Shown piece after piece: positions 29,189 through 36,738 of a stretch of 64,000 nucleotides of DNA. Positions within the stretch are counted from its first letter, which is position 1. Each line of letters starts with the position of its first letter. Origin of the DNA: Streptantibioticus cattleyicolor NRRL 8057 = DSM 46488 (GTDB lineage Bacteria > Actinomycetota > Actinomycetes > Streptomycetales > Streptomycetaceae). Both the position numbers and the translations under genes were made by a program. The notes under the pieces were generated by a model that saw only the letters and a program-made list of their open reading frames with translations, had not been told where the DNA came from and did not search any database. The stretch lies in contig NC_017586.1 of the NCBI RefSeq assembly GCF_000240165.1, forward strand, positions 5,655,228 to 5,719,227, written 5' to 3'.

Positions 29189-30412
29189 ATGGACCGTAAC
29201 GACGCACCCGCCTACCCGGTCGGACTGCGGCTGGCCGGACGGCGTGTCGTCGTCCTCGGCGGCGGCCAGGTCGCCCAGCGGCGGCTGCCCGGACTGGTCG
29301 CGGCCGGCGCCGACGTCCTGCTGGTCTCGCCGTCGGCCACCCCGGCCGTGGAGGCGATGGCCGACGCCGGCGAAGTGCGCTGGGAACGCCGCCGCTACAC
29401 CCCCGGCGACCTCGCCGGCGCCTGGTACGCCGTGGTCGCCACCGACGACGCCGCCGCCAACGCCGCCGCCTCCGCGGAGGCCGAGGAACGCCGCGTGTGG
29501 TGCGTACGCAGCGACGACGCCGAGGCGGCCACCGCCTGGACCCCGGCCACCGGACGCGACGAGGGCGTCACCGTCGCCGTCCTCACCGGCCGCGACCCGC
29601 GCCGCTCCGCCGCCGTACGCGACGCGGTGGTCGAGGGGCTGCGGGACGGCACCCTGGTCGCCCCCCGCCACCGGGCCCGTACCCCCGGCGTCGCCCTCGT
29701 CGGCGGCGGACCCGGCGACCCCGACCTCATCACCGTGCGCGGCCGGCGGCTGCTGGCCGAGGCCGACGTGGTGGTCGCCGACCGGCTCGGCCCCCGCGAC
29801 CTGCTGGACGAACTGCCGCCGCACGTCGAGGTGATCGACGCCGCCAAGATCCCCTACGGCCGGGCCATGGCCCAGGAGGCCATCAACGACGCGCTGATCC
29901 AGCACGCCCGGGCCGGCAAGGCGGTGGTGCGCCTCAAGGGCGGCGACCCGTTCGTCTTCGGCCGCGGCATGGAGGAGGTCCAGGCGCTCGCCGAGGCCGG
30001 GATCGCCTGCACCGTGGTCCCCGGCATCTCCAGCTCGATCAGCGTGCCCGGCGCGGCCGGCATCCCGGTCACCCACCGCGGGGTGGCCCATGAGTTCACC
30101 GTGGTCAGCGGGCACGTCGCCCCGGAGGACCCGCGTTCGCTGGTCGACTGGGCGGCGCTGGCCCGGCTGCGCGGCACCCTGGTGCTGCTGATGGCGGTGG
30201 AACGCATCGGCGCCATAGCGCGGGCGCTGGTCGAGCACGGCCGCGACCCGCAGACCCCGGTGGCCGTCGTCCAGGAAGGCACCACCGCCGCCCAGCGCCG
30301 GGTGGACGCCACGCTGGCCACGGTGGGCGCCACGGTCGCCGCCGAAGGCGTCCGCCCGCCCGCGGTGATCGTGATCGGCGACGTGGTGGCGCTGGAGGCG
30401 GGCCGTGCGTGA
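29189..30412 (+). CDS. cysG: siroheme synthase / uroporphyrinogen-III C-methyltransferase
   Basis: A 407-residue CysG-like protein. The N-terminal part (about residues 10-160) is a precorrin-2 dehydrogenase/ferrochelatase domain with GGGQVAQRRLPGL. The C-terminal part (about residues 168-400) is a SUMT methyltransferase with GGGPGDPDLIT, the KGGDPFVFGRG loop and VPGISSSISVP. It makes precorrin-2 from uroporphyrinogen III, feeding both siroheme and cobalamin. Its place beside cobL and bluB-cobT fits. The ATG has a CGAGGAG about 9 bases upstream. Confidence 0.93.
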   Translation: MDRNDAPAYPVGLRLAGRRVVVLGGGQVAQRRLPGLVAAGADVLLVSPSATPAVEAMADAGEVRWERRRYTPGDLAGAWYAVVATDDAAANAAASAEAEERRVWCVRSDDAEAATAWTPATGRDEGVTVAVLTGRDPRRSAAVRDAVVEGLRDGTLVAPRHRARTPGVALVGGGPGDPDLITVRGRRLLAEADVVVADRLGPRDLLDELPPHVEVIDAAKIPYGRAMAQEAINDALIQHARAGKAVVRLKGGDPFVFGRGMEEVQALAEAGIACTVVPGISSSISVPGAAGIPVTHRGVAHEFTVVSGHVAPEDPRSLVDWAALARLRGTLVLLMAVERIGAIARALVEHGRDPQTPVAVVQEGTTAAQRRVDATLATVGATVAAEGVRPPAVIVIGDVVALEAGRA

Positions 30413-30454
30413 GGGCTGCCCGGCGGTGACCGGCGCCGAAGGGGGCGAGGGGCG

Positions 30455-31270
30455 ATGGGCGAACTGATCACCGTCGACGACCCGGCCGACCCGAGGCTGC
30501 GCGACTACACCGACCTGACCGACGTGGAGCTGCGGCGCCGCCGCGAACCCGCCGAAGGGCTCTTCATCGCCGAGGGCGAGAAGGTCATCCGGCGCGCCCG
30601 GCACGCCGGTTACCGGATGCGTTCGATGCTGCTGTCGGCCAAGTGGATCGACACCATGCGGGACGTCATCGACGAGGTGCCGGCGCCGGTCTACGCCGTC
30701 GACCCGGAGCTGGCCGAACAGGTCACCGGCTACCACGTGCACCGCGGCGCCCTCGCCTCGATGGAGCGCAAAGCCCTGCCGTCCGCCGCCGACCTGCTGG
30801 CCCCGGCGCGCCGCGTGGTGGTCATGGAGGGCGTCAACGACCACACCAACATCGGCGCCGTCTTCCGCAGCGCGGCGGCCCTGGGGATGGACGCCGTCCT
30901 CCTCTCGCCGGACTGCGCCGACCCGCTCTACCGCCGCTCGGTCAAGGTCTCCATGGGCGCCGTCTTCGCGGTGCCCTACGCCAGGCTCCAGGTGTGGCCG
31001 CGGGACCTGGAGACGGTACGCGGCCACGGTTTCCGGCTGCTCGCGCTCACCCCGGACGCCAAGGCGTCGCCGATCGACGAGGTCGCCCCGCACCGGATGG
31101 AACGGGTCGCGCTGATGGTCGGCGCCGAGGGGGAGGGGCTCACCACCCGGGCGCTGGTGGCCGCCGACGAATGGGTGCGCATCCCGATGGCGCACGGCGT
31201 GGACTCGCTCAACGTCGGCGCCGCCGCGGCCGTCGCCTTCTACGCGGTCACCGCCGGCCGCCCCGCCTGA
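30455..31270 (+). CDS. TrmH/SpoU-family RNA 2'-O-methyltransferase
   Basis: A 271-residue SPOUT methyltransferase. The N-terminal substrate-binding region has EGLFIAEGEKVIRRA. The knotted SPOUT domain carries motif 1 NDHTNIGAVFRSA, motif 2 VALMVGAEGEGLT and motif 3 VDSLNVGAAAAVA. It probably methylates a ribose in rRNA or tRNA, but the target position cannot be read. It follows cysG by 42 bases on the same strand. Confidence 0.9.
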   Translation: MGELITVDDPADPRLRDYTDLTDVELRRRREPAEGLFIAEGEKVIRRARHAGYRMRSMLLSAKWIDTMRDVIDEVPAPVYAVDPELAEQVTGYHVHRGALASMERKALPSAADLLAPARRVVVMEGVNDHTNIGAVFRSAAALGMDAVLLSPDCADPLYRRSVKVSMGAVFAVPYARLQVWPRDLETVRGHGFRLLALTPDAKASPIDEVAPHRMERVALMVGAEGEGLTTRALVAADEWVRIPMAHGVDSLNVGAAAAVAFYAVTAGRPA

Positions 31271-31392
31271 CGGCCGCCGCACGCTCACCGGTCCGGCGGA
31301 TTGCCGTGCGGTGGGCCGTGGGTTTGCATGGGACACCACGGCCGGTGGCGTGCGGCTCGCGGCGCCTCGGAAGGGTCAGGAGGTACTGCGGC

Positions 31393-32376
31393 GTGGGTCA
31401 CCCGGTGACGCCGGAGGCGATCACCCGGATCGCCACCGGGTTCATGGCGTCCAAGCAGTTGTTCGTCGCCTGCGAGGTCGGCATGTTCGCCGCGCTCGCC
31501 GAGGGGCCGCTGGAGCTGGACGACCTCGCCGCGCGGTGCGGCATCCCCCGGCGCACCGCCCGGGTGCTCGCCGACGGCATGACCGCGCTCGGGCTGCTCG
31601 ACGCCTCGCTGGGCCGCTACACCAACCGCCCGGAGACCCAGGCGTACCTCAGCGGCCCGGTGGGCGACGGGCTCCGCCCCTTCCTGCGCTACTGGGACCG
31701 GATCAGCTACCCCGCCTGGCAGGGCCTGGAGCAGGCGGTGCGCACCGGGCACGGGGTGGGCCTGGCCGATCTGGACGAGGAGCGCCAGCAGATCTTCTCC
31801 CAGGGCGTCCGGGCGCTCACCTCGGGCGCCGCGCACGCGCTCGCCGAGGGGTTCGGCCTCGACCGCTACCGGCGGATGCTCGACCTCGGCGGCGGCATGG
31901 GGTCGTTCCTGGTCGCCGCGCTCAGCCGCCATCCCCGGCTGACCGGCACGCTGTTCGACCTGCCGCCGGTGGTCGCCATCGCCCGTCCGGAACTGGCCGC
32001 GGGCCCGGTCGGCGACCGCGTCGAGGCGGTCGCCGGCGACATGCTCACCGACCCCATCCCCGGCGGCCACGACCTGGTGCTGATGGCCAACGTCCTGCAC
32101 TACTTCCTGCCGGGGACCAACGTCTCCCTGCTCACCCGGGTGCGTACCGCGGTGGAGCCGGGCACCCGGCTGCTCCTCGTCGACTTCTGGACCGATCCGA
32201 CGCACACCCAGCCGATGATGGCCGCGCTGATGGCCGCCGAGTTCCTCACCAACGTCGGCGGCGACGTCTACAGCGCGGAGGAGGCCGAGGGGTGGCTGAC
32301 CGACAGCGGCTGGCAGCCGGTCGGCCAGCAGCCGCTGGACGGCGCCCTGTCGGTGCTGCTGGCCACGGCGGTGTGA
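31393..32376 (+). CDS. O-methyltransferase with N-terminal dimerisation domain
   Basis: A 327-residue enzyme of the plant-caffeate/antibiotic O-methyltransferase type. An N-terminal winged helix (about residues 15-80: MFAALAEGPLELDDLAARCGI) supports dimers. The C-terminal SAM domain has LDLGGGMGSFLVAA and NVLHYFLPG; the usual catalytic His is probably in NVLHYF. The GTG start follows AGGAGG. It is alone, so a role in secondary metabolism or detoxification is only possible. Confidence 0.85.
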   Translation: MGHPVTPEAITRIATGFMASKQLFVACEVGMFAALAEGPLELDDLAARCGIPRRTARVLADGMTALGLLDASLGRYTNRPETQAYLSGPVGDGLRPFLRYWDRISYPAWQGLEQAVRTGHGVGLADLDEERQQIFSQGVRALTSGAAHALAEGFGLDRYRRMLDLGGGMGSFLVAALSRHPRLTGTLFDLPPVVAIARPELAAGPVGDRVEAVAGDMLTDPIPGGHDLVLMANVLHYFLPGTNVSLLTRVRTAVEPGTRLLLVDFWTDPTHTQPMMAALMAAEFLTNVGGDVYSAEEAEGWLTDSGWQPVGQQPLDGALSVLLATAV

Positions 32377-32404
32377 GGACGGGGCACGGCGTCGGCGTAC
32401 CCCA

Positions 32405-33541
32405 TCAGCCGGGCAGGTCCACCAGCGTGGCGAGGGCCGCGCGATGGCGGTCCGGGGTGCCCAGGGCCAGTTGCGCGGCCTTGGCCCGCTTCAGATACAG
32501 GTGGGCCGGGTGCTCCCAGGTCATCCCGATGCCGCCGTGCAACTGCACGCACTCCTCGGCGGCGTGGACGGCCGCCTCGGCGCAGTACGCCTGGGCCACC
32601 GCGACCGCCACCGGGGCGTCCGCCGCGCCGGTGGCCAGCGCGTCGGCCGCGGCACGCGCCGCCGCCCGGGCGGAGACCACCTCCAGCCACAGGTCCGCCA
32701 GCCGGTGCTTGAGCGCCTGGAACGAGCCGACCACGCGCCCGAACTGGCGGCGGTCCTTCAGGTAGGCCACCGTCGCGTCCAGGCACCACTGGGCCACCCC
32801 GAGCTGTTCGGAGGCGAGCAGTCCGGCGCCGGTGAGCAGCGCGGACTCCAGCGCCGCCGGGGCGGTGCCGGGCCCGGCCAGCAGGTGGCCGGGTGCCGCG
32901 GTCAGCTCCACGTCCGCCACCGGCCGGGTCAGGTCCAGCGAGCCGGTCCGGGCCACCCGTACCCCGGCGGCGCCGACGGCCACCTCGTACAGCCCCGGCC
33001 CCCGCTCACCAGTGGCCGGCACCAGCAGCACATCGGCCGCGATCGCGTCGGCGACCGCGGTGACCGTGCCGGTGAGGCGTCCGTCCGCGCCGGCCGTCAC
33101 CGAGGCGGTCAGCGGCGTGCCCGGCGCGGTGGTCAGCGGCACCGCCAGCGCCGCGGTGGCCGCGCCGGAGGAGAGCCGGGCCAGCAGCTCGCCCGCCCGA
33201 CCCTCGACCGGTCGGCAGCCGAGCAGCGCCGTGGTCGCCAGCACCGCGCTGCCGAGGTACGGGACGGGGGCCACCACGCCCCCCAACTCCTCCAGTACCA
33301 CGGCGACTTCACGGGCCGAGGCGCCCTGGCCGCCGTGTTCCTCGGGCACCAGCAGTCCGGCGAGCCCCAGTTCGCCGGCGAGGGTCCGCCACAGCCGGGC
33401 GTCGTAGGGGGCGTCGCTCTCGCAGCGGGCGAGCACCGCCGAGTGCGGGCAGCGGTCGGCCAGCAGCTCGCGTACGGTGGCCCGCAGGTCGTCCTCGACG
33501 TCGCCGTAGAGCAGATCGGGGGTGGGGGAGGTGGCGGTCAT
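32405..33541 (-). CDS. acyl-CoA dehydrogenase, short beta-type subunit
   Basis: A 378-residue acyl-CoA dehydrogenase-fold protein. It has the C-terminal FAD-contact region with VQLHGGIGMTWEHP, but lacks the EGT-type segment where many family members carry the catalytic Glu. Its start overlaps the stop of the other dehydrogenase by 4 bases. In steroid and side-chain catabolism of actinobacteria, paired genes of this kind form alpha2-beta2 tetramers in which one subunit is non-catalytic; this pair fits that pattern by inference. A longer reading upstream is rejected because it overlaps its partner. Confidence 0.87.
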   Translation of the reverse strand: MTATSPTPDLLYGDVEDDLRATVRELLADRCPHSAVLARCESDAPYDARLWRTLAGELGLAGLLVPEEHGGQGASAREVAVVLEELGGVVAPVPYLGSAVLATTALLGCRPVEGRAGELLARLSSGAATAALAVPLTTAPGTPLTASVTAGADGRLTGTVTAVADAIAADVLLVPATGERGPGLYEVAVGAAGVRVARTGSLDLTRPVADVELTAAPGHLLAGPGTAPAALESALLTGAGLLASEQLGVAQWCLDATVAYLKDRRQFGRVVGSFQALKHRLADLWLEVVSARAAARAAADALATGAADAPVAVAVAQAYCAEAAVHAAEECVQLHGGIGMTWEHPAHLYLKRAKAAQLALGTPDRHRAALATLVDLPG

Positions 33542-34740
33542 CGGGGCAGGTCCTTCCAGGGGACGTCCTTGTCGGTGCGGGGTTCCGGGGGCAGGCCGAG
33601 GACCCGTTCGGCGATGATGTTGCGCAGGATCTCCGAGGTGCCGCCCTCGATGGAGTTGCCCTTGGCGCGCAGATAGCGGTAACCGGCGTCGCGGCCGTAG
33701 AAGTCGACCGTCTCCGGGCGGGTCATCGTCCACTCCCCGTACCGCAGCCCGTCCTCGCCGAGGAGTTCCAGCTCCAGGCCGCTGACCGCCTGGTTGAGCC
33801 GGGCGAACGCCAGCTTCAGGCCGGAGCCCTCGGGGCCCGGGGCGCCCACCGCGAGTTGCTGGCGGACCCGTTCCGCGGTCAGCCGGGCGACCTCGGCGTC
33901 CACCCACAGCCGCAGCAGCCGGTCGTGCAGGCCCGGGGTGCGCGATCGCGGGTGCTGCCGCCAGGTGGCCGCCGCCTTGCCGATCATGCCGCCCTCGCGC
34001 GGCACGGGTGAACCGCCGATCGCCACCCGCTCGTTCATCAGCGTGGTCTGCGCGACCCGCCACCCCTCGCCGACCGCGCCGAGCCGGTCGGTGTCCGGGA
34101 TCCGCACGCCGGTCAGGAAGACCTCGTTGAACTCGGCCTCACCGGTGATCTGCCGCAGCGGACGCACCTCGACGCCGGGTGCGGTCATGTCGCACAGGAA
34201 GTAGGTGATGCCCTGGTGCTTGGGGAGGCCGGGGTCGGTGCGGGCGATCAGGATGGCCCGGCGCGCGTTGTGCGCGTTGGAGGTCCACACCTTCTGCCCG
34301 TCGACCACCCAGGTGTCGCCGTCGCGGACCGCCCGGGTGCGCAGTCCGGCCAGGTCGGAGCCGGCGCCCGGTTCGCTGAACAGCTGGCACCACACCTCCT
34401 CGCCGGTCCACAACGGCCGCAGGAAGCGTGCCTTCTGCTCCTTCGTGCCGTAGCGCAGGATGGTGGGCGCCGCCATGCCGAGGCCGATGCCGATGCGCCG
34501 AGGGTCGTTGTCCGGCGCCCCGGCCGCGGCGAACTCGGCGTCCGCCACGCTCTGCAGGGGCCGGGGGGCGCCGAGTCCGCCCAGCCCCACGGGGAAGTGC
34601 ACCCACGCCAGCCCGGCGTCGAAGCGCGCCCGCAGGAACGCCAGGCGGTCGGTGGCCGCCGGATCGTGCTCGGCGAGGAAGTCCCGCACCCGGCGGCGTA
34701 CCTCCCGCACGCCGGTCGTGCCCGTCTGGTCGGTCGTCAT
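33538..34740 (-). CDS. acyl-CoA dehydrogenase, alpha-type subunit
   Basis: A 400-residue FAD enzyme that oxidises an acyl-CoA to the 2,3-enoyl form. It shows the FSEPGAGSDLA FAD/substrate motif, the GQKVWTSNA segment, and near the C-terminus IEGGTSEILRN, where the Glu is at the usual catalytic position. The first gene in the pair, it is preceded by a 34-base region with two palindromes. Substrate chain is unknown. Confidence 0.9.
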   Translation of the reverse strand: MTTDQTGTTGVREVRRRVRDFLAEHDPAATDRLAFLRARFDAGLAWVHFPVGLGGLGAPRPLQSVADAEFAAAGAPDNDPRRIGIGLGMAAPTILRYGTKEQKARFLRPLWTGEEVWCQLFSEPGAGSDLAGLRTRAVRDGDTWVVDGQKVWTSNAHNARRAILIARTDPGLPKHQGITYFLCDMTAPGVEVRPLRQITGEAEFNEVFLTGVRIPDTDRLGAVGEGWRVAQTTLMNERVAIGGSPVPREGGMIGKAAATWRQHPRSRTPGLHDRLLRLWVDAEVARLTAERVRQQLAVGAPGPEGSGLKLAFARLNQAVSGLELELLGEDGLRYGEWTMTRPETVDFYGRDAGYRYLRAKGNSIEGGTSEILRNIIAERVLGLPPEPRTDKDVPWKDLPR

Positions 34741-34780
34741 ACGCCGCGTCCTCCCCGGCCTGCCGCGACAAGCCGTTCAC

Positions 34781-34814
34781 GTGAGCTAAGCAAGCGCTTG
34801 GAAAGCTAGCTCAC
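34781..34814 (-). promoter_or_regulatory. double palindrome before the dehydrogenase pair
   Basis: GTGAGCTA (34781-34788) and TAGCTCAC (34807-34814) form an outer inverted repeat, and CAAGCGCTTG (34791-34800) is a perfect inner palindrome, offset by 2 bases from the outer centre. AGCAAGCGCTTG resembles TetR-type operators found before fatty-acyl catabolic genes in actinobacteria. It lies 41-74 bases upstream of the alpha-subunit start. Confidence 0.55.
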
Positions 34815-34847
34815 CCAGGGCCCCGGCGCCACCCCCCGGTACGGGGC

Positions 34848-35246
34848 TCACAGCACGGCGTCGGTGCGCAACGGGCCCGCGGTGACGTGCAGCGTCCTGA
34901 TGTGCGCCGGTTCGGCGTCGTCGAGGCGGTAGATGTGCATGAACGGGGCGCGCACCACGGTGCCCGGGTCGTCCCTGCGCGCCATGACGGCCTCGCCGCG
35001 CAGCAGGTGGACGCCGTCGGGTGCGGACCAGTGCTCCAGCACCTCGTGGGTGATGTGGAGCGGCGCGTCGATCTTCACGAAGAACGCCTTGATCGCCTCG
35101 GCGCCGGTCACGTGCGCGGTGCCGAAGAACATCTCGGTCTCCTCGGTCATCCGCGCGAAGCCCTCGCCGAAGGAGAGCGTGTCGATCTCGCGCATGATCT
35201 GGATCACCCATTCCGGCGGTGCCGAGGGGGTGGCGGTGTACGTCAT
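34848..35246 (-). CDS. SnoaL-like / NTF2-fold protein
   Basis: A 132-residue protein with the size and pattern of the SnoaL-like (NTF2) fold: a first helix EWVIQIMREIDTLSFGEG, the RMTEETEMFFGTA strand, and later FMHIYRLDDAEPAHIRTLH. Such proteins act as small hydrolases, isomerases or binding domains. It follows the alpha/beta hydrolase gene by 14 bases and shares its HxlR-type upstream sites. A longer reading upstream (to 35975) is an overlap artefact. Function is unknown. Confidence 0.72.
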   Translation of the reverse strand: MTYTATPSAPPEWVIQIMREIDTLSFGEGFARMTEETEMFFGTAHVTGAEAIKAFFVKIDAPLHITHEVLEHWSAPDGVHLLRGEAVMARRDDPGTVVRAPFMHIYRLDDAEPAHIRTLHVTAGPLRTDAVL

Positions 35247-35260
35247 CGTGGTGTCTCCGT

Positions 35261-36115
35261 TCAGGCGGCGGCGGGCAGGGCGGCGAGGAAGGCGTCGATC
35301 TCGGCGTTGACCGCGTCGGGGTTCTCCCGGGCGGCCAGGTGGGCGGTGTGCGGCAGCACGCGCAGGACGCCGCCGGGGATGGCGTCGGCCATCCGCCGCA
35401 CCGCGTGCACCGGGAACTGGCTGTCCTCCTCCCCGGCGATCACCAGGACCGGGATGCCGGACGGGACGGTGGCCAGCCTGCGGTGCTCGTCCTTGCGGCC
35501 GATCAGGATGCTGCGCAGCGCCCAGGCCACCGACTTGGGGTCGTTGACCAGCACGGACCGGGTGAACTCCACGAACTCCGGGCGCTCGGCCTCGGCGGTC
35601 GGCCCGGCGAACGCGGCACGGGCGGCCCGGGCGGCGAGCTCCGGCATCCTCGCGTGCACCGAGAGGTAACCGGCGAGCGCGGTCGCCCAGACGCTCTCGA
35701 ACATGGTGGGCAGCGAGGCGGTGCAGTTGATGCCGACCGCGGCCGTGGTCCGCTCCGGGTGGTAGGCCGGGAAGACCCCGGCGAGCATGCCGCCCCAGCT
35801 GTTGCCGACCAGGACGCACCGGTCGATGGCGAGCGCGTCCAGCACCTCGGTGAGCGCGTCGGCGCAGTCCTTCAGGTCGATGAGCTTGCGCAGCGCGTCC
35901 GACCTGCCGTGTCCGGGGCTGTCCACCAGCACCATGCGGTGGGTGGGGGCGAAGTGCTCGTACTGGTACCGCCACATGGTGCCGTCCATCATCAGGCTCG
36001 GCCAGCAGACCATGGCCGGCCCGTCGGCGCGGCCCCCCTCCCGCACGTTGATCAGTCCGAGCGAGGTGGGGATCAGCTTCTCGGTGACGTCGTCGAGCCA
36101 GTGTGCCGTTGCCAT
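35261..36115 (-). CDS. alpha/beta hydrolase
   Basis: A 284-residue hydrolase. The nucleophile elbow is GNSWGG with Ser in the centre, the oxyanion region is near WPSLMMDG, the acid is likely in AGEEDSQFP and the His in LPHTAHLA. It resembles C-C bond or ester hydrolases in aromatic and fatty catabolism. RBS GAGGAG lies 7 bases upstream of the ATG. It is the first gene of the unit with the SnoaL-like gene, under spaced CTAGTA/TACTAG sites. Confidence 0.85.
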   Translation of the reverse strand: MATAHWLDDVTEKLIPTSLGLINVREGGRADGPAMVCWPSLMMDGTMWRYQYEHFAPTHRMVLVDSPGHGRSDALRKLIDLKDCADALTEVLDALAIDRCVLVGNSWGGMLAGVFPAYHPERTTAAVGINCTASLPTMFESVWATALAGYLSVHARMPELAARAARAAFAGPTAEAERPEFVEFTRSVLVNDPKSVAWALRSILIGRKDEHRRLATVPSGIPVLVIAGEEDSQFPVHAVRRMADAIPGGVLRVLPHTAHLAARENPDAVNAEIDAFLAALPAAA

Positions 36116-36167
36116 GACCGCTCCTCTCCCGCGGGAGGTGCCCGCGGGTCCGCGAAGGCTTCCGCTA

Positions 36168-36206
36168 ACTAGTACGAGACTACTACTAGTACGGAATTAA
36201 TACTAG
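36168..36206 (-). promoter_or_regulatory. three 17-base-spaced HxlR-type elements
   Basis: ACTAG cores begin at 36168, 36185 and 36202, exactly 17 bases apart. Read as inverted repeats they give CTAGTA-N9-TACTAG twice in overlapping form. Similar TACTA/TAGTA inverted sites are bound by HxlR-family regulators such as YodB. The block lies 53-91 bases upstream of the hydrolase start, where a promoter would be, and touches the end of the hxlR-like gene. Confidence 0.7.
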
Positions 36207-36664
36207 GAGGGGCCGTCGTCCTGCGGTGTCAGCGGCTCCAGGGTGTCCGCCTCGATGGGCCGGTGGCAGCTGCTGCACGCCAGGTACGGCTCGGTGCGGT
36301 GGCCGCAGGAGGTGTGGAGCAGCGGCCGGGCGTCGGTGGGACGGGCGTCGGCGTGGGTCTCGGCCCAGCGGGTGACGGCGACGACGGCCGGGACGACCAG
36401 CTCGCGCGCGGGGTCGGTGAGCCGGTACTCGAACCAGGGCTTGTCCGCCCGGTAGGCCCGCTTCTCCAGCAGTCCCAGCTCGGTCAGGTCGTTCAGGCGG
36501 GCGGTGAGCATGGTCGCCGAGATCCCCAGGGTGCGCTTGAGCTCGCCGAACCGGTGGACGCCGAAGAAGACCTCACGCAGGATCTGGTAGTTCCAGCGCT
36601 CCGAGATCGCGGCGAGGAACGCCTGCCCGTGCTGGAAGGTGACGTGGTCGGGACGGTCGGCCAT
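36203..36664 (-). CDS. HxlR-family regulator with Cys/His-rich tail
   Basis: A 153-residue HxlR regulator. The winged helix at about residues 15-100 includes SERWNYQILREVFFG, HRFGELKRTLGISATMLTARL and YRLTDPARELV. After it, the C-terminal tail reads LLHTSCGHRTEPYLAC then SSCHRP, with a Cys and His pair followed by a CxxC and His, like a zinc site. Most HxlR proteins end before such a tail. It is likely autoregulated, because matching sites lie just upstream. Confidence 0.87.
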   Translation of the reverse strand: MADRPDHVTFQHGQAFLAAISERWNYQILREVFFGVHRFGELKRTLGISATMLTARLNDLTELGLLEKRAYRADKPWFEYRLTDPARELVVPAVVAVTRWAETHADARPTDARPLLHTSCGHRTEPYLACSSCHRPIEADTLEPLTPQDDGPS

Positions 36665-36675
36665 GAGCGGTCCTC

Positions 36676-36698
36676 ACTAGTCGGGAAACGCAACTAGT
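36676..36698 (-). promoter_or_regulatory. HxlR-type element before hxlR-like gene
   Basis: ACTAGT occurs at 36676-36681 and at 36693-36698, again 17 bases apart, directly next to the ribosome site of the regulator gene. The shared spacing with the block at 36168-36206 supports a common regulator, most simply the HxlR protein itself. Confidence 0.65.
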
Positions 36699-36738
36699 AT
36701 CAGTATGGGACCACTGCGTGGGGTGGTGCGAGGACCGG

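Noticed and set aside
27821-31339. A 1172-residue minus-strand reading frame across cobT, cysG and the TrmH gene
   Set aside because: It crosses three well-supported genes on the other strand and shows no known motif; a high-GC artefact.
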